Shown here one piece after another: positions 24,301-31,609 of a stretch of DNA of 64,000 nucleotides; the first letter of the stretch is position 1, and every line of letters starts with the position of its first letter. The stretch is from Diphasiastrum complanatum (taxonomy: Eukaryota > Streptophyta > Lycopodiopsida > Lycopodiales > Lycopodiaceae), in NCBI GenBank assembly GCA_029204225.1, contig MU831882.1:34607-98606 (forward strand), read 5' to 3'. The notes below the pieces were generated by a model. That model saw only the letters and a program-made list of their open reading frames with translations. It was not told the origin of the DNA and did not search any database. A program made the position numbers and the translations under genes.

Positions 24301-25278
24301 TAAGGATGTAAAGTATTCCTTATGTCTTGTCATGTGAGATGAGGCTCCACTATCAATCCACCAAGGATCATTATCATCTATGTTGGCTAACAAACTTGAA
24401 GTCATAACAAGTGATTCACATGTGTTATGTTCTTCCTCATCTATTGTAAGATTTCCTTGCCTCTCTCCTTGCTCTCTTTTCTTCTTATAACATTCATTTG
24501 CAAAATGACCTTTTATCCCACAATAAAAGCACTTGAACTTTGACTTATTGTTCTTAGTAGAAGAGGAAGAGGAAGAGTGATCATCATGATCAAAGTTACC
24601 ACCTTTGGACCATTTCCCTTTGCCTTTACCTTTGCCCTTGAATTTGCCTTTTGTGAAGAAAGCCTCTTCACCTCCACCTTGCAAGGATGCACCATCAAGC
24701 TTTGATTGCAACCTATGTTCTTCAGCCAATAAGATTTCTTGCAAGTCAACCACACTTGGCAAGACTCTTTGAATGGCAAAACTTTGCACAAGGTTAGCAT
24801 GTTCATTTAGCAAACCATTCAACATAACTTGGACTATTTCACCATCTTTTATGTTCTCATCAATGCATGCTAAATCATCACTTAGGGACTTAACTCTCAA
24901 GATAAATGCATGAGCACTTTCACCCTCTCTTTGCCTACTAGAAAATATTTGTCTCCTTAGGGTCAATACCCTAGATGTGGACTTTGATTCAAAGAGCTTC
25001 TTTAAGGCATTCCATGCCTCACTTGCACTTTGACACTTTCCAACTTCCTTGAGAAGTTCATTTGTAACATTCATTTTAATGATATGAAGAGCCCTTTTGG
25101 CCTTCTTATCAAACCTTTGTTGCTCTTGAAGTGTGAGAGGTCTCTCTTCAATTTCTGCAACTATGTCCACGAGTTCATTCAACTCAAGTAAGGACTCCAT
25201 CCTCACTTTCCAAGTAGAGTAGTTTGATGAACTCAACCTTTCACTAGACTCTAGCATGATCCCACCATTGGAAGCCAT
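21325..25278 (-). CDS. Ty1-copia Gag-Pol polyprotein, intact, 1317 aa
   Basis: The frame starts MASNGGIMLESSERL, the usual start of this copia clade, at 25278. In order, it contains the gag UBN2 domain (about residues 20-200), Lys/Gly-rich and Ser-rich linkers, a CCHC knuckle CFYCGIKGHFANEC (about 245-258), and protease DSGASSHM (about 308). Next come the integrase zinc region (HKRLGHPN near 443), the integrase triad Asp in HSDIH (about 502), Asp in RSDNGGEY (about 565) and Glu in GVAERKNR (about 602). RT has DVTNAFLNG and YVDDIIL (about 988), and RNase H has DSDFAGD (about 1150), TEAEYKAL and HARSKHIEIAHHF. All catalytic residues are present, and there is no internal stop. The TGA stop at 21327-21325 lies inside the first bases of the 3' LTR. 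The length is typical for plant copia elements. Confidence 0.97.
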   Translation of the reverse strand: MASNGGIMLESSERLSSSNYSTWKVRMESLLELNELVDIVAEIEERPLTLQEQQRFDKKAKRALHIIKMNVTNELLKEVGKCQSASEAWNALKKLFESKSTSRVLTLRRQIFSSRQREGESAHAFILRVKSLSDDLACIDENIKDGEIVQVMLNGLLNEHANLVQSFAIQRVLPSVVDLQEILLAEEHRLQSKLDGASLQGGGEEAFFTKGKFKGKGKGKGKWSKGGNFDHDDHSSSSSSTKNNKSKFKCFYCGIKGHFANECYKKKREQGERQGNLTIDEEEHNTCESLVMTSSLLANIDDNDPWWIDSGASSHMTRHKEYFTSLLSYEGEGNIIYTANDGQCDIKGIGTIPISLSTNRKANLENVLYIPSITKNLLSVSQMIDKGLDVEFIGDACLISKCGSLIAQGRRHGKLFKLDACVISNHEGCMAREQLTNQEVWHKRLGHPNFKSLEVMAKKELVLGLPKSFVANNSVCEHCALSKSHRLAYSRSTSRSKEAFQLVHSDIHSSSTTSNGGAKMYATFIDDFSRYTWIYLLKSKDEVFAAFVKFKNEMENQFNTKIKCLRSDNGGEYTSNRFKDFCIAHGIKREMSSPRTPQQNGVAERKNRTLCECAKAMRLHANLAKSFWGEALACANYLCNRWTSASLDGKTPHEVLYGRRPSVKHCRIFGCTCFVNITLDDRTKEDPSSKKGVFVGYSEVSKAYKVYIPSTKKVVISRDVIFHEENVSNVVDVDVDVPTNHHDVQDVLDEDGDATPKQTSRKTQRQRAKPSRLTYDEKGKQVVDNSNFAFLTSFDEPTCVGEAIQKKEWIQAMDHEHQALIKSNTWRLVKLPKDKKAIGCKWIFKIKTNQDGSINKYKARLVAKGYAQEYGIDYDETFAPVAKMVTIQILISLATLYDWDMWQMDVTNAFLNGDLEEDIYMEQPEGYVSHDEPNHVCYLQKSLYGLKQAPRSWYAKLNSFLLSQNFVMSEYDHSLYFRLNENDITLLLIYVDDIILIGGNNLDIDEIKMALKREFEIQDLGKLHYILGIEIIRTSKSTFICQEKYVNSILKRFHMEDCKVVSTPMESNVKLTTRSNERSFKDITLYRKLIGSLIWLTITRPDLSFVVGKLSQFMQDPSEAHWKLGKRVLRYISGSRDFGILYGGTTPNLCGFSDSDFAGDQMDRKSTSAFAIYLGDGVVSWLSKKQPTISLSSTEAEYKALTTCTKEILWIKRMLLDLHLLEPEKTPIILCDNLSAQSLASNPVFHARSKHIEIAHHFVRDQVIAKEVELQHVSSKECVADIFTKPLGKDLYLIHRSNLGMCSKTMLKLASNVEEGV
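21330..21342 (-). promoter_or_regulatory. Polypurine tract of the complete copia element
   Basis: On minus, the purine-rich GAAGAGGGAG directly precedes the TGTGA of the 3' LTR. It also encodes the last residues of the polyprotein. Confidence 0.85.
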
Positions 25279-26438
25279 GATTCTAATGTTTCTTCAACTT
25301 TTAGGTTCTGTCCTAAAGCACTTAGCACTCACTTTTCTCTCAACAAATGATAGATAAAGAGATCTATGAAGATTTAGGACCCTAAAACACTTCTATCTTG
25401 AACCTAGATGGTTTCCAAGCATAGAAAGGAAGATTGAAACACATGCAACACTTTGCACACACTAAGAATGGATTACAAAATCAAACCAACCTGAACACAC
25501 TCTTGCTTAAGCTCTCAAACTTTCCAGCAAGTGACCAAATCAAGTTATGGTGTGAAGAGTTACTTGCATTCTTAGAAAATACCCAAAACTAGGATGCCAA
25601 GATTACCTAGTAATGAACAAACTTGATCAACATATGATCAACACACTAAGATATTGATTCAACCTGTAAAACCACATGTAAACCACACTTCTAAAAGTTT
25701 ATAAACTCCAGCAAGTGATAAATACAAGATTTAGAGGTGAATGAATGAGCACACTTAGTGAATCACAAGACTAGCTTCACTATCTTGTCAAATCTTGGTG
25801 TTTAGATGTAGATCTAAGATCACTTCACATGAGAATGTTCCTCAACCTGTTAAGAACCTGAAAACACACTTGCATAATGGTTAACACCTTCCAGCAAATG
25901 CTCCAATCAAATTACATAAGGAGAGTTACTTACATGCTCAACAAAGTACACCAAAATTTATGCCAAAATTGATGACAATCTTTACAATATGCTCTTCACA
26001 ATGGAGCTTACAATTTGTTCACCCAAAAAAGGGGATCTTTCATCCAAATGGGAGCTTTGCTCAGCCTTTAGGAGAATTACAACTCACTCAAAAGAGCATT
26101 TGTCATCCACTTAAGGAGAAGTTTCATCCACTTAAGGAGAGTGTTCATCCAAGAATGGAGATTGTCAACAATAGGATTGAAAAGAACATTGTTAGTATTG
26201 AATATGCACAAGCCTCACAATCACAAATGATTAGGTGTTATGATCTGATCCAAAATAGTTTCTTTTCAGCCTCTGATCTTCAATAGACCTGAAATATGCT
26301 TTTGATCCACAAGTTCAACTCACAAAACAAAGGTTAGTAAGATTTGATCAACAAAGCAATGCAAAATCATGCTAGAACTTGATCAAACATCCAAATATCA
26401 CCAAAAATGGAATACTTACTGTAAATAGAAGCCAACCA
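25279..26438 (-). repeat. Leader of the complete copia element with three degenerate repeats
   Basis: The 1.16 kb leader between primer binding site and gag contains about three diverged units of roughly 170-185 bp. On plus they begin near 25494, 25662 and 25843, each with AACCTG, an AAACCACA or GAACACAC-type stretch, then CCAGCAA(G/A)TG. A shorter 21-bp repeat (TTCATCCACTTAAGGAGA and variants) occurs at about 26090-26160. Repeated leader structure may relate to RNA packaging, but that is inference. Confidence 0.6.
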
Positions 26439-26450
26439 GCTCTGATACCA
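26439..26450 (-). promoter_or_regulatory. Primer binding site (initiator Met tRNA)
   Basis: The minus strand reads TGGTATCAGAGC directly after the 5' LTR. It is complementary to the 3' end of plant initiator methionine tRNA and is used to prime minus-strand cDNA. Confidence 0.95.
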
Positions 26451-27105
26451 TGTGAAAAATACAGATCCTAAGTGGATCTAAACTCCAAGATCATTGGCTT
26501 GAATGCTTGCACTCCAAACTACATAAGCTAGGAATTGGCAACACATTCTATGCTACCTAGAATGCAAAGAACTTGATCAAAAAGCATTTATCACAAATGG
26601 AAACTTCCATAAACATCAAGTGCGGCCCAAAATAGCATTATACAGTCCATAATACATCAGCCTACCACTTTTGGAAAGCACCTAAGATCATACACAATAG
26701 CTTGAAGACAATACACACAACAATGCTCTCAATGGAGGAAGAAACAATGACAATGATCTATTGATCTCAATGAAGCATACAAAAGGTTTCTCCAACCTGT
26801 TCTCCACGACTTCCCTACTATTTATGGATGAGGAAGATGACTCTCTCTCCTCTCTCTAGAAGGTACTTGACCCTAGATATTCCCTATATAGGAAAAATAG
26901 CTAAAAATGGCTTATATGACCAAAATACATCAAAATGGTCTCATTTTGAAGGGTATGAAGTTTGAAACTTCATCATACTGAAAAAATACAGTAAATAAAA
27001 ACATTGTGGCCTGGTTCACACGTGTGAAACTCCAGAACCAAAACTATTTACAATTTTAGCCAATTTAGGCCTCAAACTAGCTAGGAAATGTTGACAATTT
27101 TCACA
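26451..27105 (-). repeat. 5' LTR (promoter LTR) of the complete copia element
   Basis: Same length and sequence as 20675-21329 apart from one seen difference. It carries CACACGTGTG at 27017-27026 and a TATA-like CTATATAGG near 26884-26892. The target duplication AGATC follows at 27106. Confidence 0.96.
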
Positions 27106-27110
27106 AGATC

Positions 27111-27380
27111 CACTTGCTGTGGGGCTGCAAATGTGGTCTTCCTCCTTTCCAGCAGCACGAATTCCCCTAACGTAAGAATCTTGTAATGCAGACACAAGTG
27201 GAAAATGTGTGTATACTGCAAATTTTCCATGCTTCATCGACCTATGGAAGGCCTTAAAGGTGATGGCAGCAAAGTTAATCTGCTCTCCCTTTATGGCTGA
27301 GAGCAGATATCCAATGTTTGTGACTACAATGTTGCATCCGCGCCCCCGTTGCAAAGAGGACTTGGTTGCAATACTTACAA
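27111..27380 (-). pseudogene. Unknown broken gene, middle segment
   Basis: The minus strand encodes about 85 residues with convincing protein texture, including CNIVVTNIGYLLSAIKGEQ, FKAFHRSMKHGKFAVYTHFP and SALQDSYVRG. It is flanked on the right by the Mutator-like element (target copy 27372-27380) and on the left by the copia target duplication. The frame changes once near the copia site. I do not recognise the family. Together with 28361-28764 it loosely recalls the N-terminal proteins of some plant retroelements and transposon-derived genes, but I would not name it. Confidence 0.5.
27372..27380. repeat. 9-bp target site duplication, left
   Basis: TACTTACAA, identical to 28361-28369, flanks the Mutator-like element. 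Confidence 0.93.
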
Positions 27381-28360
27381 GGGGTTTGGCATTTTGCAAG
27401 TAAATCATCTACGAGTTTTGCGAGTTTAGTGTTTTTAAATTACATCAAATTGATAGCACATGGCATGCTACATTGTTTTTAGGTTTTTAAAATTTATTCT
27501 ACTTTGTTTTTGGGGGTGAAATCTATTTGTGTACTTCATTATCATGTTGTTTATTTTCTTACTAGCTAAAAGATATGTCTGCAAATCATGTTGTCTACAA
27601 ATTGTACATAGTATGCTATATCATTTAGAACACAGAAAATTTAATCACTTTAATTTTACATTTATCAAGCTAAAACATTTTTGTCTACTACCAAGGATTG
27701 ATGTATGACCATACATTAAAAGACATGATGGTATGTGGCCTAGGTATCATAAAATCAACGTTGATAAAAAAAAAACATTTTTATTGTATGTTCTAGATGG
27801 AGGCTATAACTTAACTATTAAGCTTATGTTGAGATGGTGAAATAATAAAATATTTTTATTTTTATTCTATCAAATTTGAGTGTACCAATGGATTCTACAT
27901 AATAAATGGATTACTTTTGCTTTTTGAACCATCTCAATCCGAGCAATATGAAGAAAGTTATCGCCCTTCAAAGTTTTTTAGGCCAATTTTTTATTTTTTC
28001 TTGGAGCTTGAAAGGGGTAGCAAGCCGGCGTGCTACCAATTTAAGCTTTTAGTCTTAAACTCAAATTGATAGCATGCCGGCGTGCTACCCCTTTTTGGTT
28101 CCAAGGGGAAAATGTTTTCTAATCTAAAAAACGTGGAACTGTCATAACTTTCTTATTACTCGGATTGAGATGGTCCGAAAAGCAAAAGTGCTCCATTTTT
28201 AATGTAGAATCCATTGGTATAATCAAACTTAGTTTTTATCTAATATAAAATGAGTATATATAAAGCCTATAAATATGATAGCATACCATGTGCCATGAAA
28301 TTTTAGAAATCATTTGTAAATAAAACTCGCAAAGAATTTACTCGCAGATTGTCAAAACCC
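27381..28360. mobile_element. Non-autonomous Mutator-like (MULE) fold-back element, 980 bp
   Basis: The ends are inverted repeats: GGGGTTTGGCATTTTGCAAG on the left and, on the complementary strand, GGGTTTTGACAATCTGCGAG on the right. A 9-bp duplication (TACTTACAA) flanks them, which is the hallmark of Mutator-superfamily insertion. Inversion symmetry extends inward through most of the element: GCACATGGCATGCTA near 27458 pairs with 28285-28300, about 27880-27990 pairs with 28130-28230, and the centre forms a hairpin around GGGGTAGCAAGCCGGCGTGC (28014-28094). It has no coding capacity. The duplicated target contains GTAAGT, so the element can be mistaken for an intron. Confidence 0.92.
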
Positions 28361-28369
28361 TACTTACAA
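28361..28369. repeat. 9-bp target site duplication, right
   Basis: TACTTACAA, a perfect copy of 27372-27380. Confidence 0.93.
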
Positions 28370-28764
28370 AAATTTCTCAAAGCTACGTCTCTGATCATAG
28401 AAATCTTATATCCCTTGCTTGGCATATAAAAATTCCCATGAAACAGATTAGCTTCATCAATGTCCTCCCTGGATAAAGTTGGAGGTACGGTTCCTTGACT
28501 TGGTAAATGGAGCGCAACAGCAAAGGTCGCCTCCAAGATGTCCAATCTAACTCCTCGGACCTGCAATGAAATTACAGCATCCGTGACCTCAATTTCCCCC
28601 TGAATGAACTCGTTGCTAGCTTCAATCAGGATTGTGGATGGATCAACTATTAAGGTGTAGTCGAGTCTGCATCGATCAGCTAGCATTTGAAATTCCTCGA
28701 GATTCAGCTTGCTGCACACTTTTCAATTCACATGGGCTGGTATCACAGACTAAGTAGAAGCCAT
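28361..28764 (-). pseudogene. Unknown broken gene, 5' segment
   Basis: A candidate ATG at 28764 (MAST) is followed in frame by TAG and, ten codons later, TGA. The frame then runs open for about 118 codons: KLNLEEFQMLADRCRLDYTL, FIQGEIEVTDAVISLQVRG and then PSQGTVPP. Both stops could be C-to-T changes of CAG or CGA. The frame stops at the Mutator-like insertion. The VRG-V-x-x-D motif and Leu-Pro region weakly resemble the N-terminal region of plant transposon-associated proteins, but the identity is open. Confidence 0.5.
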
Positions 28765-29149
28765 TGCTCTAGATCATAAAAGTTGCAGCTTGATTGATCG
28801 TGAAATAGTAGTAGGCAATTGATCGCAACAGATGATAGTAGTGCACAGTGAGCAAGGAAGCAAGCATAAAACTTGAAAGCTTGATCGCGAACGCTGATGA
28901 GGTAAATAAAAAATGACGAGGAACTTGGAGTAAGTAGCAAAACGGCCAAAAAATCAGTAATAAATATGGCACATGGTTTTATGTGTACACGTGTCAATAG
29001 AAAAGATGTTCATCATCATGCAATGACTAAAAGTCCAACGTATAATTAGAGAAATAATTATAGTATGAACAGACTAGCTATTTGGTATCATGGAATATTT
29101 TCCTATGATACCAAATGCTCGAAATTCAAAAATAAAAATGAACAATTGG
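28765..29149. other. Unassigned interval with a 38-bp near-perfect palindrome
   Basis: The stretch is the upstream flank of the unknown gene. At about 29079-29116 ATTTGGTATCATGGAA is followed after a short spacer by its near-exact complement. Nothing else could be assigned. Confidence 0.55.
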
Positions 29150-31068
29150 ATTTAACTTATCTGATGCGTCGGTCAAAGTAAAAACTAGATCTTTGTCGTA
29201 TGATCAATGCTAATTTACAACTCTCCTCTAGTTTTCCGATCGCTAAGAATCTTTCATCCAAGCTCGATTGCTTGGTCAGATCTAATTTCAACTTGTACAC
29301 GATATGTCGTTCAAACTCAATCGACAATATCGGGTGCATGCCGTAGACCAGATAAAACGGAGTTTGTTTTGTGGTTACATTTTCGGCATTTCTATATGCT
29401 CATAGGACAGATGGTAATTTTTGGCCCCAATCAAATGTGTGTGCTGTGGTGATCTTATTTAAGATTTTACACAAAATGTCATTGACTCGTTCAATCAAAT
29501 CATTAGCTTTTGGGTTGTACAGAGTTGTCTTCCGGTGTTTAATCATAAAGTGCTTAGTAAACAGGCGTATCATATCATTTAAGAAATGTGTACCTCTGTT
29601 GCTTACCAACTCCAATGGACAACAATAACGGGTTATAATGTTCCGAAAGAAAAACTTTGCAACAGTTTTTGCATCATTCCTCTTCGTTGCTTCCACTTCA
29701 ACCATCTTAGTCGCATAGTCAATTGCTACAAGAATATAACTTCTTTTAGTATAGCAAGTGACAGGCTTAATCGGTCCAACAAAGTCAATGCCCCATTTTT
29801 CAAATGGTGCAAGTGGAAGTATCAACATAAGTGGCCAATACATTGAAGGAGTTGGTTTTCCAACTCGTTGACAAGGATCACAGGTTTTTACAAACCCTGC
29901 AACATCTTTGTTCATCGTTGGCCACCAGTATTTAGCATTTAAGATCTTTTTGCAGTATTCACTACTGCAAAGTGTCCACCTGCATCTTCTGAATGCATGG
30001 CTCAAATAACCTTATGAACATCAATCAACTCAAGACATATGTGAAGCTCTCCATCATGTCTCATTATAAAGTACATTATTCCTTATTGTATACGGTACAA
30101 CCTTGTGTTGGAAGACCGTCTTTTGTTCAAGATAAAAAAGAAGAGGATAATTTTGATTTTGAAGGTAATCTATTATGTCCGGATATAATGAATCTTCAGC
30201 AAATAATAACATAATATTTTTGTCAGGAAATTCATCACTTCAATTGTCAGTAACGGATCTTATATTTAAGCGAGATAAATAGTCCGCGTTAGTGTGATAC
30301 TTCCCTTGGTGTACCTCTATTTGATAATCAAATTCCTGCAATAAGAGCACCCATCTAGCTATTCGGCCTGAAAGATCTAGTTTATTTACCAGATGTTTTA
30401 GTGCATAATGGTCAACATGGAAGATAAAGAAATATCCTAGCAAATAATGTTGAAACTTCTTCACTGAAAAAATCATTCCAAGTCCTTCATGTTCTATCGC
30501 TGAATAGTTCTTTTTTGAGATGCTTAACTGACACCCTGCATAATAGATAGGCTAGTCTCATTTTTCATGATTTTTCTAACTTAGAGTAACTCCAATTGTG
30601 AATGAAACATCCACATCAACATGAAATGTTCTTACCCAATCAGGAGGTCTCAAAATTGGGTTGTCCAAGAGCTTCTGGTTCAGTCTCTCAAATGATTGTT
30701 GAGAGATTCAATTTAAGTAGTAGAGACATTGAATCTAGTCACAAAAATAGTAGGGTTTTCATTATGGTCCAAAAATAGCATAAATTAAGCATTCTACACA
30801 CAAGATTGCAAGATATCACCAATATAGTGCACCAATGGATAGTAGAACCCAAAGAGAACCATGTATAAGCATGAATGAGATAAGAGAGAGAGAATGTCTT
30901 CTCTTACCATGAGTTACATCCTTTTATAGCATGTCCAAACCTAAATTTAAACAACAGACCATTCATAGTGATTGTCTTTATTTAACAAATGTGTTAGCGG
31001 TGCAACAATAGATGCGTGGTCTTGAAATGAACCTTCTATAATAACCAACGTGTGTGATGCCACGAAAT
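29150..31068 (-). pseudogene. Ty3-gypsy pol remnant (RT end, RNase H, integrase)
   Basis: On minus, the RT/RNase H connection occurs at 31068-30955 (DHASIVAPLTHLLNK), continuing at about 30700-30520 (SFERLNQKLLDNPILRPPDW). RNase H is at 30476-30240 (HYLLGYFFIFHVDHYALKHL, then NADYLSRL). Integrase is at 30005-29400, with CDPCQRVGKP, WGIDFVGPIKP and NPKANDLIERVN, and its C-terminal region runs to 29150. The second catalytic Asp, normally in SDRGTHF, is Asn (SNRGTHF). Several stops and shifts are present, and an LTR-B piece splits RNase H near 30709-30950. No gag, protease or polymerase core is present here, so the element is 5' truncated. Confidence 0.9.
30709..30950. mobile_element. Rearranged LTR-B fragment inside gypsy RNase H
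   Basis: The left part (about 30709-30765) matches LTR-B in plus orientation (GAGACATTGAATCTA, TAGGGTTTT), as at 48355-48405. The right part (30775-30945) matches it in minus orientation (GCATTCTACACACA, GTGCACCAATGGATAG). The two parts therefore lie head to head, an inversion within the LTR. Gypsy coding sequence resumes on both sides. Confidence 0.75.
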
Positions 31069-31165
31069 TGTTAAATATTGATATCAACCTAAATATGGCA
31101 TGATATACTCAAAATTGAAGATATAAGCTAGATAGATATAAACCATGAACATTCCTAAGTTATTT
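31069..31165 (-). mobile_element. LTR-C fragment
   Basis: About 95 bp match the complement of the end of the LTR at 44799-45337: TGTTAAATATTGATATCAAC here against TGTTAAAAATTGAATATCAA there, then AAATATGGCATGATATACTC in both. The match stops after about 31165. Confidence 0.7.
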
Positions 31166-31351
31166 TTTGAGAATATATCTCCTAAAGACTTGAGTCAGAT
31201 CTGAACCAGATTCAGCTACTGTGATCCTTGCGAGAGTAACTTCCCAAAGATTTGAGAGATATCAAGATTTTTTATCTGCAAAATAGTAAAGAACCCTCGC
31301 ACAGCCAACCCTCGCAGACTAGATCAATGGAAAGATTTGCACCAGATCTAG

Positions 31352-31493
31352 CTATTGTCAAAATCTCAGGTCAATCAGTGCAAGGAATAAAAAGTTATCA
31401 AGGAAAAACCACCATACAAGGGCTATTGTCAAAATCTCAGGTCAATCAGTGCAAGGAATAAAAAGTTATCAAGGAAAAACCACCATACAAGGC
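31352..31493. repeat. Two-copy 71-bp tandem duplication
   Basis: The unit starting CTATTGTCAAAATCTCAGG occurs at 31352-31422 and again at 31423-31493 with a single difference in the last base. Such identity implies a recent duplication in the 5' region of the following gypsy remnant. Confidence 0.96.
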
Positions 31494-31609
31494 CTAAATT
31501 TCACTTTCGGCCGATCAGATTGATTAGATCCTTAAGATCCAGAGTGCATCCCATTGTACAAGTAAGATCCAACTATCTTAGACCCCACCATCGGATGAAT
31601 CTGAGATCT

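Larger units (their letters stand above)
20675..27105 (-). mobile_element. Complete, probably young Ty1-copia retrotransposon
   Basis: The element has two 655-bp LTRs (20675-21329 and 26451-27105) and a perfect 5-bp target duplication AGATC at 20670-20674 and 27106-27110. A primer binding site (complement of 26439-26450), a polypurine tract (complement of 21330-21342) and one uninterrupted polyprotein frame complete it. Comparing the LTRs by eye, I find a single base difference (TTTGACACTTC versus TTTGAAACTTC near 21189 and 26965). The total is 6431 bp. It is inserted in the unknown broken gene. All parts needed for transposition are present. Confidence 0.97.

Noticed and set aside
27880..28230. 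Long hairpin as a microRNA precursor
   Set aside because: The arms are part of the much longer inverted symmetry of the Mutator-like element. Without small RNA data, a miRNA call is unsupported.
27381..28360. Intron between two exons of the unknown gene (GTAAGT donor)
   Set aside because: The interval has inverted ends and a perfect 9-bp direct duplication, so it is a transposon insertion. The donor-like motif belongs to the duplicated target.
20195..28764. Antisense plus-strand frames such as 20438-20695 and 25960-26286
   Set aside because: The first is the complement of the acidic tail of the broken gene. The second is the complement of repeated copia leader sequence.
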